DNA from: Phocoena phocoena
Taxonomy: Eukaryota; Chordata; Mammalia; Artiodactyla; Phocoenidae
Length of the DNA: 64,000 bases
NCBI RefSeq assembly: GCF_963924675.1
Contig: NC_089222.1
Coordinates: 135,558,281 to 135,622,280, forward strand
Direction of reading: 5' to 3'
In this document: piece by piece, positions 54,505 through 64,000 of the stretch
Numbering within the stretch: the stretch's first letter is position 1
Layout of the letters: the number at the start of each line of letters is the position of its first letter
Notes under the pieces: generated by a model
Told to the model about the DNA's origin: nothing
Databases searched by the model: none
What the model saw: the letters and a program-made list of their open reading frames with translations, nothing else
Program-made: the position numbers and the translations under genes

Positions 54505-55595
54505 CTTTTTTTAATTTTTATTTTATATTGGAGTATACTTGATTTACAATGTTGTGTTAGTCTCAGGTGTACAGCAAAGTGATTTAGTTATACATATATC
54601 TATTCTTTTTCAGATTCTTTTCCCATATACGTTATTATGGAGTATTGAGTAGAGTTCCCTGTGCTATACAGTAGGTCCTTGTTGATTATCTATTTTATAT
54701 TCAGTAGTGTGTATATGTTAATCCCAACCTCCTAATTTATCCCTCCCCCACACCTTTCCCCTTGGAAACCATAAATTTGTTTTTGAAGTCTCTGAGTCTG
54801 TTTCTGTTTTGTAAATAAGTTCATTTGTATCTTTTTTTAGATTCCACATATAAGTGATATCGTATGATATTTGTCTTTCTCTGTCTGACTTACATGAATT
54901 AGTATAATCTCTAGTTGCATCCATGTTGCTGCAAATGGCATTATTTCATTCTTTTTATGGCTGAGTAGTATTCCATTGTATATATATATATACCACATCT
55001 TTATCCATTCATCTGTCAATGGACATTTAGGTTGCTTCCACGTCTTGGCTATTTTAAATAGTGCTGCAATGAACATTGGGGTGCATGGATCTTTTTTAAT
55101 AAATGTATTTATATACTTATTATTTATTTTTGGCTGCATTGTTGGGTCTTTGTTGCTGCACGCAGGCTTTCTCTAGTTGTGGTGAGCGGGGGCTGTTCTT
55201 CGTTGCAGTACGCGAGCTTCTCATTGCAGTGGCTTCTCTTGCTGTGGAGCACGGGCTCTAGGTGCGCAGGCTTCAGTAGTTGTGGCACATGGGCTCAGTA
55301 GTTGTGGCTCACGGGCTCTAGAGAACAGGCTCAGTAGTTGTGGTGTGCAGTCTTAGTTGCTCTGCAGCATGTGGGATCCTCCTGGACCAAGGCTCGAACC
55401 CGTGTCCCCTGCATTGGCAGGTGGATTCTTAACCACTGCGCCACCAGGGAAGCCTGCATGTATCTTTTCAAAGTATGGTTTTTCTCTGGATACATACTCA
55501 GGAGTGGGATTGCTGGATCATATGGTAGGTCTATTTTTAGTTTTTTAAGGAACTTTGAAACTACTTTCGAGGTGTTTTTCCCACTAGAGATGTAA
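54505..55595 (-). mobile_element. L1 3' end, minus strand, split by a SINE
   Basis: 3' UTR and ORF2 end in reverse: 'tatattggagtatacttgat', 'gtgctatacagtaggtcctt', 'ggctgagtagtattccattg', 'tggatacatactcaggagtg'. 5'-truncated near 55595. Interrupted by the SINE at 55097-55455. Confidence 0.85.
55097..55455 (-). mobile_element. CHR SINE (long type), minus strand, in L1
   Basis: Minus-strand head 'ggcttccctggtggcgcagt', long body with three 'ggctcagtagttgtgg'-type units (plus reading), tail A/T-rich at 55097-55130. Target duplication about 'gcatggatcttttt' / 'gcatgtatctttt'. Confidence 0.92.
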
Positions 55596-55852
55596 ATTTC
55601 CATTAAAAAATGCAATGTGAGCATGAAAACAGAGCCACAATGAAGGTTATTTGTCCAGAAAAAATCCCTAAGCTATATTTTGTGTGTTGGGGACTAAAGG
55701 GGCATCAAAGGGTGAACAAAGGCAATTCAGGACTTCAGCATGTAGGTGGTTTTTGTGGTTTTGGCTTCACCGAAAGGTCCCAGAGATGGAGTGGATTGGG
55801 TGATAACTATGAGGGGTCTGGTGTGGATGACTCTTTTGGTTCAGCTGAATTT
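55596..55852. other. No recognisable feature
   Basis: Nothing recognised. Confidence 0.4.
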
Positions 55853-55965
55853 AATTCAAGTAAGAACCACGTGCCTGCTCTGTGCCAGGTACTGTGGACA
55901 GGAGGCCTATCAGTTCCCACCCCCTTGAACCTTATTATGCCGCGGGAGATGCAAACAAACGTTAC
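55853..55965 (-). mobile_element. L2 LINE 3' end (minus)
   Basis: 'gcctgctctgtgccaggtac' and 'gaaccttattatgccgcggg' are reverse L2. Confidence 0.5.
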
Positions 55966-55984
55966 TCCCATAGCAGTGTGATGG

Positions 55985-56240
55985 CAGACAGAGGCAGCTG
56001 CCTCTTCCTCAGCGAGGCCCAGGGATTTAGAATCCCAAGCCTCAGTTCAAGTTCCTAACTCGCCAACCTCTAGTTCTTTGACTTTGGGCCAATTAGTTAG
56101 TATTTTTAAACTAAAAAATGAGGAAATTACATCTGCCTGCCCTGTCCATGTCATGGGTTGTTATGAGGATCTGATGAGATCATTTATTTGAAAGCCCTTT
56201 TGAACTCATAAGGAGAAATTTGAGTTGTTATTGAGACTAC
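55985..56240 (+). mobile_element. MIR SINE, diverged
   Basis: 'ttcaagttcctaactcgcca', 'tgactttgggccaattagtt', 'aaaaaatgaggaaattacat', 'ttgttatgaggatctgatga'. Confidence 0.6.
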
Positions 56241-56344
56241 CAAGAACCCAGTTTTGGAGTTTTCAACGATAATCTCTTGCTGTTCACTGCCACATTGTGA
56301 CACTGTCTGTTAGCAATGGGATGTGAACATCTGAAGAAAGGTAT

Positions 56345-56650
56345 AGAGGTGCCCTGTCCAGTATGGGAGCCACTAGCCACAGGTGGCTGTTGGACACCTG
56401 AAATAGAGCTAGTCTGAACTGAGATTCACACTAGGATGTGAACTTTGTAAAAAAAATTAAAAACAAAGAAAGAAAGAAACGTTGTAAAATATTTCACTAA
56501 CGCTTTTTTAAAATATTGGTGACATGTTCCAATGACAATATTTGGGATATATTGGGTTAAATAAAATATATTAGAATTGATTTAAAACATGGCCATTAGA
56601 AAATTTTAAATTACGTGTATGGCTCACATTATATTTTCATTGGAAGTACA
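56345..56650. mobile_element. Probable DNA-transposon (MER-type) remnant
   Basis: 'gccctgtccagtatgggagc' and 'cactagccacaggtggctgt' mark a very common short mammalian element with inverted ends; the right end is decayed. Confidence 0.5.
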
Positions 56651-57179
56651 GCTATAGAGATTCTCTTTGGAAATTTTCTTTTGTACACAGTACACATAAA
56701 CATTCATATAATTTCAGAGGTATTGCAGACCCCTTGAAATCCCAGCTATGGAACTCTAAAATGACTATTTTAAAGATTGTTTTCCAGTTACACTCAAAAT
56801 ACGCACAAAATGTGTTCCTGTGAAATTAGATCACTTTAGTGAGAAGAATTACTGTGCTCCTCTAGGCAGGAAATGGCTTCATCATCATGATCGTCAAAGA
56901 GGCTGCACGGAAGGCCCCCTGTAGAGTGCGTGCAGTGCACTCAGATCTAGATGGACAGAACTCTGCAGACAGGCGGCTGAAGCATCACTACAGCTGTGTG
57001 GTTAGAGTGAAGACACGCCAAAGCTTCAGTAAGGAAGAGATTTTCCAAGTACCAAGTGAACAACCTCAGTTTCCTCCCACCTTCGAATCTTTTTCCCTCT
57101 CATGGAAAAAAAGACAAAACAGTAAGAAAGACCCAACCTTTAGTTCTCTTTTATGTTCCCTAGCTCACGGAATTCACCC
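56651..57179. other. No recognisable feature
   Basis: A 101-codon plus-strand frame (56887-57192) has no domain. Confidence 0.4.
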
Positions 57180-57345
57180 CCAAATCTTTTGAGGTATTAT
57201 CCGTGCTGATTTTATCAGTTGAGGAAAGGAGAACAGCCCAGAACAGCTCAGAAACTTGCCAGCGGTCATGTGGGTAGAAGGAGAACTGGAATGCAAACGC
57301 TTTCCAGGGTCAGTCTGTTTCTGCCACTAGCTGCCGCCAGAGGAA
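57180..57345 (-). mobile_element. MIR SINE (minus)
   Basis: 'cttttgaggtattatccgtg', 'cagctcagaaacttgccagc', 'gaactggaatgcaaacgctt'. Confidence 0.5.
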
Positions 57346-57491
57346 GAGGGAGGAAAGTACAAAGTGGGGAGGCAGAGGCAGACATTGGCCACACCCACCT
57401 CCTGACCTTTATTCTGAGAAGGAAACCATGACGTTTGATGGGAAGAGAGGATCAACCACGGACCAGGTCTAGGGGATTCCTTGTAGTTCTT
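57346..57491. other. Short spacer
   Basis: Nothing recognised. Confidence 0.4.
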
Positions 57492-57507
57492 GGGGAGCCA
57501 TCTTTTC
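57492..57507. repeat. Target-site duplication, left copy
   Basis: 'ggggagccatcttttc', repeated exactly at 57711-57726, brackets the short L1 3' end. Confidence 0.9.
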
Positions 57508-57710
57508 TTTTTTTGGCTTTATATTAATTTTGTTCTGTTTGTTCCTGTTTTTTTATTTTTTTTAATTGAAGTACAGTTGATTTACAATGTTGTGTTAATG
57601 TCTGGGGTACAGGAAAGAGATTCAGTTATACATATATACATTCTTTTTTTTATATTCTTTTCCGTTATGGTTTATCATAGGATACTGAATATAGTTCTCT
57701 GTGCCGTACA
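57508..57710 (-). mobile_element. 5'-truncated L1 3' end with apparent 3' transduction
   Basis: On the minus strand: truncated L1 3' UTR (57710 to about 57563), an A-rich tail (57548-57562), about 33 nt of non-L1 sequence (57515-57547), a second A run (57508-57514), then the target duplication. The double tail is the hallmark of a read-through transcript that carried flanking DNA. Confidence 0.8.
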
Positions 57711-57726
57711 GGGGAGCCATCTTTTC
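57711..57726. repeat. Target-site duplication, right copy
   Basis: Identical to 57492-57507. Confidence 0.9.
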
Positions 57727-59021
57727 ATGGCTTCCTTTCAGAGGAAAACTCCTGTTAGATGCGTAACAGCAAAAACAAAGCCGCAAACAAAAGACCGATC
57801 TATAGAATTTACACAGCTTGGGTTAGTTGTGGTTCCCTGTCTAGAGAAGCCAGGGAAAAACCAACCCATGTCCATCCATCAAAGATGGGCTTGGAATGCC
57901 GTCAACCCTTAAACACGACACTGCTGAGGGCTTCTGAGTTGACTGTGATCTAATGAAACGCTGGTGTCAGTCAACTCCTGGAAGAGTTTGCTGGCTGGCC
58001 TGGTCCCCAAGCAGAAGCAGCAGATCACTGCCCAAGTTCTACGAGTGGGATGACCAGTGGCACTATAAAGGGCAAAAAGACAAGAGAGTCTTTCTTTCTG
58101 AGAATGTTTCCACTGCAGTTAGGTTAGAAAATGATCCAGGGAAGATATAAACTAGCCCTTTCATTTAGCAAAATAAAATGCCTATCCATTTGGTAATCTG
58201 TGCAGTAGACATCCCGGCCAGAATCTTGTTTTTAAAGGTTTTATTTAATTTGCACCACCCCCGCACTGCCCAGCATCAGCCTGGACAGGAAGAGAGGGGA
58301 CAGTGGCCTGGCAGATGCTGCCACGTGGTATGTCCTTGTAGATAGCTTCCATGGCATTTGTATTAAATAACCACCAGAAAAAGGTGAAGTGTTGATGACA
58401 GGAGGTGTCTGGGGTTTCCTGGGGTTTTGTTCCAGTTTTAATGAATATGGATGATGCATGGAACGTCTCAATTTTCAGAGCTGTGTTTTTTCATTAAACA
58501 CTGTCACTCTTCACGGGGAAGGAACTAGACATTCCTGACATGATTTGGCCAGTCTCAATCACAAGTGCTCCAAAACTGGCTTTCAGAAACCCATTCCAGA
58601 TTTGGCCCAGACTGTCAAATCTTGTCCAAGCATCAGTTGGGAGAGGACTGGCCAGAGGGGCCTGATCAGAAGGCCATGCTCTAAAAAATACTTGCTGAGT
58701 CTCCCCAGGGAGTTCGGTTGAGGAGGGCAAGTGATTTGCTCTTCAAATGACCTTTCCTTCCTTGGAAAAGAACACATGGAATGAAAGTGCACAAGGTGTT
58801 TCTGGTGTCCCCACAAGAGCTTCACACAAGTGAAGGCATCAAGGACCCTCCATGCATGGACCAAGTGAAGAACGTTTTGTCCCATCTCTAGGATACCTGT
58901 CCTCATCAGCTAATTAACTACAGTACAGTTGGTGGTACCTGTCAAATGAAAATTGAAATTGCCTTTAAGGTAAAAATGCATTATGTTCAAGGTTGGGGCT
59001 GTGTCTTCTTCTGAGTTGTGC
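57727..59021. other. No recognisable feature over 1.3 kb
   Basis: No repeat family or gene recognised. Frames up to 107 codons on the minus strand without domains. Confidence 0.45.
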
Positions 59022-59207
59022 CTCATCCAGCATTTCTCAAAACATGATCTTGAGACATTCCTGCATCAGAGCCATGGGATCTGTTTCAATAGCAGATTCG
59101 GAGGCTCCTAATCACCAAATATGTGAGAGCGGGAGCCCAAAGTTTGCATTGTACCAACCCCCAGGCAATCCTGATATACCCCAAAGTTTGTGAGCCACTG
59201 GATATGA
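59022..59207 (+). mobile_element. MER5-like hAT fragment
   Basis: 'ccagcatttctcaaaacatg', 'ttcctgcatcagagccatgg', 'caatcctgatataccccaaa', 'gtttgtgagccactggat'. Nearly full length. Confidence 0.65.
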
Positions 59208-60532
59208 AAAGAATGAGCTTGGTTTCTTTTTGAACTTGTTTAATTGTATGTCTGTTGGAAGGAAAGTTTGAACCACAGAAGACAGGGATCACTCAAGCCT
59301 GTGTTTTTGCTGACTGATAACGTGTATCTTGTCCCTTCCCAGTTATAGGTCATCATCCGCCCAAGAACAGTATTTCTAAGAGGTTGTTTCTGTGTGTCTT
59401 CTGGAAAGAATTTGTCCTTCAATATATGTGATTGCAACATGTTGATAAAAGCAAGAGAAAAACAATAAAACTGTTTTGTTGAGTTTCTCATTTTTCTGAA
59501 GCAAACAGTTTTTAAGTGATAAAAAAGCAATTCAGTGAAACTTACTGTTCACGAGTTTACACGACAGGATGGATATGTACTTGTGTATTCATATACTGAT
59601 CCCTGCACACATGATCACCCAAGAGTCTGAGTTGCCTGGTCCTCAAAAAACATGCTTTTTCAAATTTACACCATACTCAAGTCTAGAATGATGTTTGTTG
59701 CTTAAAGGACACTGATATCTGATCAACGTAGCAAGAAGTCAAAAAGTGCATTGACCATTTCTGGATAAATTTCGGTGGATCTGAATTGCTTATGTTAGGA
59801 CAAATTTAGTTTTAATTTTAAACTATCTGGTTGCCTTAGGCAAAGTCTATTACATTAGAGAGCAATGAAAACGAATGGCAAACCCTCCCCCGCAAAGTAA
59901 CAAGTGGATCTTCAACCAAATAGTCCTTAATTACTGCAAAACAACTCTAGTTCTCTCAAATACCCCAAGCCATGACACCTAGGGACCGGCCACATGAAGT
60001 CAATAAGACAAAATGAAGACGCCAACATTAAACCAAAGGTACGACGTTTCTTCTTATGGACAGACGACTCTTTTAGCCATCAAGGAAGCTCTTTGTAGTT
60101 TGTCTAGTTAACCTAGAAATACCAGGGTGGTGCCCTGAGACTTCCTAGTGAGAAAGAAGAATGTTGCCTCCTTCACTATGTGACCATGGAGAGTCTTGCA
60201 AGTGTGTAGTCAACAAATTTGTTAGTTTCAGATGAGATACACTGAATGATTTTGCTGGGGTTGTTGATCCAGGGGGTCCTGTAAAGTCCAGCCATGCTTC
60301 TCTAGACCGTTCTCTCAGGTCCTCTTATTACTTGATCATAGTGATGGGGATCCACCTTGTTCAGCTCCCATATTCCAATATACTCTAACAGTTATGATAT
60401 AAAATGAGGAGGACAGATGAAAAGTGATTTCAAAATGTATGTGTTTCCTTTTCTCCATCTGGATGAGAATGAAAAAAATCAGGTCTTAAGGCATTGCAGA
60501 GTTTAATCAGGAAATGAGAATCCACTCAGTAT
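59208..60532. other. No recognisable feature over 1.3 kb
   Basis: No repeat or gene recognised. The segment at 59880-60200 has the look of decayed element-internal sequence but cannot be assigned. Confidence 0.45.
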
Positions 60533-61015
60533 TTTAAATAGAGGATATTTAATACAGGGAATTGGTTAAGCAGGTGATGAAAGTTCTGAGAAGCCAAACA
60601 AAGGGCCAGTGAAGGAATCCAAAAGCAGGAGGCCGCCAGTCCCCTAGGCTGGGGAATCAGAGGAAGGAGGGGTATTAGCAGAGCTAGGAGCTGGGTCATC
60701 CAGCACCCATGGTGGGCATGTCTGGTGGGAGCTGGAGCCATGCCAGAGATTACAGCAGCAGCTGCTGAGACGTCCCATGAGGCAAAGAGAGAAGGAGAGC
60801 GACTCTCTGGCTTCTCCCTTCTTTCTATTCCTTAATCTTTTTCCGTTGCTGTCCTTCAGCCAGACTCACCAGGAAGCCTGGAAAACACAATTGGCAGGGG
60901 TTAGTTTCCATGTGATCAGCTCATGGGAAGGAGGAGGGATGGATTTAACCAGCACATCACCCCATTGGGAATACGGCAGGACTCACTCCTTGCTGTCAAA
61001 CATGGAAGTCATTGA
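60533..61015 (+). mobile_element. Unassigned interspersed repeat, copy B
   Basis: Same family as 26025-26420 (shared 'gagaagccaaa', 'cccctaggctg', 'gagctggagccatgcc' against 'gtgctggagccagggt'). Confidence 0.35.
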
Positions 61016-61532
61016 ACTATGGAACTCTGGCCCAGCATCTTGACCACGCCCTGTAGGGCAACTTTTCTTCTGAACCATTTATTTGCTTGAGTGGGATATG
61101 CCATGATCATCAATACAGATAAGGCAAATGCAGACCTTTATCCTTGCACTGGATAACCGCTATACTTGGTATCTACCTGCTGTGGCTGGCTGGGCCAGTG
61201 TGGTGGTTCTGAAAAAGGTTAGAAATGAAACTAGAAGTCCTTCGAGGGCCGCTAGGAAAAGGACCACAACTTTCAGAGATCCTTTTCAGGAATGGGCTGT
61301 GAATCTGGGATGGAGGCTCTTTCTTAAGCCAAACTGGTTTTTTCCAAGGAAAAGTATATCCCTTTGGATAGTTGTACTGACATATACTATTTAACTAAAA
61401 TACAGCAATTATTAGAACAAAAATCCACCTATAAAATGCATCCTTCCTGGGAAAAAATTCATGTTGAGAACTGTAAATGCTTTCCATTTTCTGCACTGAT
61501 CCCCTCCTCCCAATGTCACCCCAAAACTGGGT
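61016..61532. other. No recognisable feature
   Basis: Could be internal sequence of an old retroviral element next to the LTR candidate; no frame supports that. Confidence 0.35.
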
Positions 61533-62060
61533 TCACCTCTTAGTGGGTGTTGAGCCAAAAGACATAACCAAGCCAAAGATCAGGAGAGAGAAGGATCTAT
61601 TACTCGCAGCAAAAGTAAGGAGAACACCGGGGATCTTTCCCAAATCAGCGTCTCCCTAAACAGCAAAACTGGGGAAGTTTTAAGCTAAGGACATATGTAT
61701 GAACAGGCTTGGGCTGGTGACAGAGTCCAAGGTTTAGTTGATTGAAGTCACGAGGGTCAGAAAAGGTCAACATCATCCTCCCTTAGTTTCCAGTCGATCT
61801 GGTGGTTGAGCTTCAGGCTAATCTTCACCATTGAAACAGAACTGGGAGTCTTTACAACTGATACTTTATCTTTGCTATTGTTAGTTCTCTTGTCTGGAAC
61901 CAGTTGTTTGTTTCTGTATTCTTTTGTTCCTTTAAGATCAGTAATTACTCAGATCTGTTCAAGGACGAGCACTGTGGCCAGGCTCAGATCACAAAATGTC
62001 TTAAGCCAAAATGGCTTCTCTTCTGTCAAGAAAGCCATGCTCGGTTCTCTTTCTCCCGGG
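61533..62060 (-). mobile_element. Candidate endogenous-retrovirus LTR
   Basis: 'gggtgttgagccaaaagaca', 'aaggatctattactcgcagc', 'aaggagaacaccggggatct', 'gggctggtgacagagtccaa' and 'aacagaactgggagtcttta' match my memory of a class I type LTR in reverse orientation. No gag, pol or env remnant is recognisable beside it. Boundaries uncertain. Confidence 0.4.
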
Positions 62061-62522
62061 ACACCCTACCCTATCTGCTTACACTTCCTTTCTGGTACCA
62101 CATCCCGTATCAGGCTCATCTTGTACATTTCCTGCTCCAGACCTAGAATCAACCATTTCTCTAAGGAGACCTGGATCCTTATATTGGAGAACAGTTTTAG
62201 AAACCAAGATCTAGCTGCTAGATGTGCTCAGTTTGGCCCACTTTTAATCTATCCATCCATTTCCTAAACACACGCCTTTCCCAGTGTCAACTTTGGGCAA
62301 GACTCTGGAGCAGATGAGACAAATGAAGTGCAGGTAATTCTATTACTCCATGGTCCAAGAGAAGCACTGCCCACAGGGTATGAATAGAGCTCCATGATAA
62401 CTGGAAGGAGATTTCCAATTGGAGATCCATATCACAGAAGTCTTTGTTCTTGATTCTAGACTTTACCTCCTATCTTCCAGGGCCATATCTTAGTAGCTTG
62501 GCTCATAACTACCCTTCCACAT
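62061..62522. other. No recognisable feature
   Basis: Nothing recognised. Confidence 0.4.
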
Positions 62523-62760
62523 GACAGTCTATAATATCAGCCTGACCTGAGTTTAAATTCTGGTTCTGCCACTTATTAGCTATGTGACCTGGAGCCAGTG
62601 TCTTAACTGCACTGTACCTCGGTTTCTACATCTGTAAATTGGGGATGGTGATGCCAAAAAGACCCACCTTTAGAGGGCTTTGGGAAGATTAAGCCGAAGG
62701 CATGTGGAATGCCTGGCACAGTGTCCGGTGCAGTCAGGCACAACAAATGCTGGGAAGCAG
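62523..62760 (+). mobile_element. MIR SINE
   Basis: 'gagtttaaattctggttctg', 'cacttattagctatgtgacc', 'acctcggtttctacatctgt', 'aaattggggatggtgatgcc', 'gaatgcctggcacagtgtcc'. Close to full length. Confidence 0.8.
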
Positions 62761-63034
62761 AATGGCAATGAAAGCTGGTGTCCTTCTTGGAGCAACGTGT
62801 CTTGAGTGTCATCTCATTCTTAGGGATGCAGAAGAGGCTGTAATTAACACAGTTTGTAAAGGCAGAGCCAAAAGAAGTGGCTGTGGAACAGGCTGACTCC
62901 TGGGGTCACAGTCAGGTCTGTCCTACAGATGACATTGTTTTTGAGAAGTAAACCGTAAACGATAGAGGTCTTGGGGTCACCTGGCATTTGGTGGCTCAGC
63001 ACAAAATTTAGCACCAGGAGGTGAGGCATCTGCT
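62761..63034. other. Short spacer, nothing recognised
   Basis: No feature supported. Confidence 0.4.
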
Positions 63035-63085
63035 GCCCGCCCCCCTGCCGCCCCGCCCCTCCCCGCGCCCCCCCCTCCCCGCCAC
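63035..63085 (-). repeat. C-rich tract, G-quadruplex-prone on minus strand
   Basis: Seven runs of three or more C in about 50 bp (runs of 3, 6, 4, 4, 4, 8, 4), giving closely spaced G runs on the minus strand with GC-box-like 'ggggcgggg' motifs. It stands out from AT-rich flanks. Confidence 0.85.
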
Positions 63086-63421
63086 CTGTGATTCATGCTT
63101 ATCAAAATGCATTAGCATAGCCTCCAATGTCAACATATGCTTGACATTCCAGAAGGGAGCTTCATGCTAGGGTTCTCCACCCCAGAGCTCCTCCCCCGAG
63201 ACGGTGATGATGAGCCTAACAAATGTTTCCTGTTCCGGAAGGAAAACAGTATTTAAACTAAGTTGTTTCAGAGAGTCTTAAGACCTTTTAGGAGCAGGTG
63301 AAGCATAGATGTCATGAACTTTCCCTGGAGTTAGGTGTGTCCCCAAAGTCTTAAAATCGAGCTTAATATAGAGGTTGTGGTTGTTCCATTTGGTGTTTTT
63401 CTTTAACCTGAGAAGCATCTA
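63086..63421. other. No recognisable feature
   Basis: Nothing recognised. Confidence 0.4.
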
Positions 63422-63640
63422 GAACAGTGATGCTCAAGGTGTGGCTCCTAGACCAGCAGTATCATCAGCTTCTAGGAACTTGTTAGAAATATAAATTCTT
63501 GGGTCCCATCCCAGACCTACTGAATCAGAAATTCTGGAGGTGAGCCCTGCCTCTCTCCCCTGCCTATTACAATATATGTTTTAACAAGCCCTCCAAGTGA
63601 TTCAGATGCCAGATATAGTTTAGGAACCATTGATCAAAAG
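63422..63640 (+). mobile_element. MER5A-like hAT element, nearly complete
   Basis: 'gaacagtgatgctcaaggtg', 'taggaacttgttagaaatat', 'ccagacctactgaatcagaa', 'aacaagccctccaagtgatt', 'atagtttaggaaccattgat'. The clearest MER5 copy in the window. Confidence 0.85.
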
Positions 63641-63719
63641 GATGCAGGACTTTCCCAAACTTTCAACCTTAAAACTAAAGGCGTTTTGAACTCTAAGAAC
63701 CTTAAGAGACTGACTCTCT

Positions 63720-63775
63720 CTAATGTATGACACTAAATAGGTACACATTAAATATTTATTGAATGGATGAATTAA
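63720..63775 (+). mobile_element. L2 LINE 3' tip
   Basis: 'aaataggtacacattaaata' then 'tttattgaatggatga', the usual L2 end. Confidence 0.5.
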
Positions 63776-63777
63776 AA

Positions 63778-64000
63778 AATACTGAAGTGGTTAAAATTCA
63801 AGACACTGACAGCAGCAAGGGCTGGTGAGGATATAGAACAAAGGAACTCTAATTCATTGTTGATGGGAACGCAAAATGGTACGGCCACTTTGGAAGTCAG
63901 TTTGACGGTTTCTTACAAAACTAAACATACTCTTACCATACAATCCAGCAATCCCACTTTTTGATACTTACCGAAAGGAGTTGAAAACTTATGTCCACAC
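63778..64000 (+). mobile_element. L1 ORF2 C-terminal region, cut by window edge
   Basis: 'aagggctggtgaggatatag', 'gttgatgggaacgcaaaatg', 'ccatacaatccagcaatccc' are the conserved ORF2 3' part. Continues past the right edge. Confidence 0.85.

Noticed and set aside
1..64000. CRISPR arrays, operons, toxin-antitoxin or phage modules
   Set aside because: The sequence is mammalian; repeated units are SINE/LINE copies and microsatellites with no regular spacer structure, and there are no prokaryotic-style gene runs.

Overview
The window is vertebrate nuclear DNA, almost certainly from a cetacean. The main evidence is eleven tRNA-derived SINEs of the CHR (cetacean-hippo-ruminant) type. They open with a 'cttccctggtggcgcagtgg' head, carry a box-B-like 'gggttcgtgcc' and end in an A- or AAATA-rich tail. 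There is also a near full-length L1 whose 3' UTR and 5' UTR look like the cetartiodactyl L1 lineage. I saw no ruminant BovB or Bov-A2 elements, which favours whale (or hippo) over ruminant. Family names come from recognition by eye and have not been checked against a library.

I find no convincing host gene: no recognisable exon, no RNA gene, no CRISPR array, no operon. It reads as an intron or intergenic stretch built up by transposition. Every protein-like open frame I recognise is a retrotransposon remnant (L1 ORF1/ORF2), a SINE read-through or low-complexity read-through. No undescribed multi-gene system is visible. The interesting material is the nested insertion history and a few unusual sequence structures.

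Layout: 0-5 kb holds old L1 (L1M type) pieces, L2, MIR and a pentanucleotide-rich DNA-transposon remnant. 5-9.5 kb holds opposed L2 copies, a CHR SINE and unassigned old repeats. 9.8-19 kb is a nested block: a MIR is split by a plus-strand L1 3' fragment, which is split by a CHR SINE and by a 7.5-kb minus-strand full-length L1, which itself carries another CHR SINE. 19-23.2 kb has scattered L2/MIR and a repeat-poor block. 23.2-24.5 kb is a MIR split by an MLT1 LTR that contains two opposed CHR SINEs. 24.5-35 kb is mostly unrecognised sequence with SINEs, L2 and old L1. 35-44 kb has four MLT1/MST-type LTRs, another L1 3' piece and an ~800-bp CA/CCA tract. 44-57 kb has L2, L1M, an AT-rich palindromic tract, a cluster of MER5-like fragments and a minus-strand L1 carrying a CHR SINE. 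57.5 kb has a short L1 3' end that appears to carry a 3' transduction. 57.7-64 kb is repeat-poor, with MER5, MIR, a candidate retroviral LTR, a C-rich G-quadruplex-prone tract and the start of another L1 at the right edge.

The sequences do not work together as a pathway. They record insertion over time: MIR and L2 first, then MLT1 LTRs and L1M, then younger L1 and CHR SINEs, most of the latter with readable target-site duplications.
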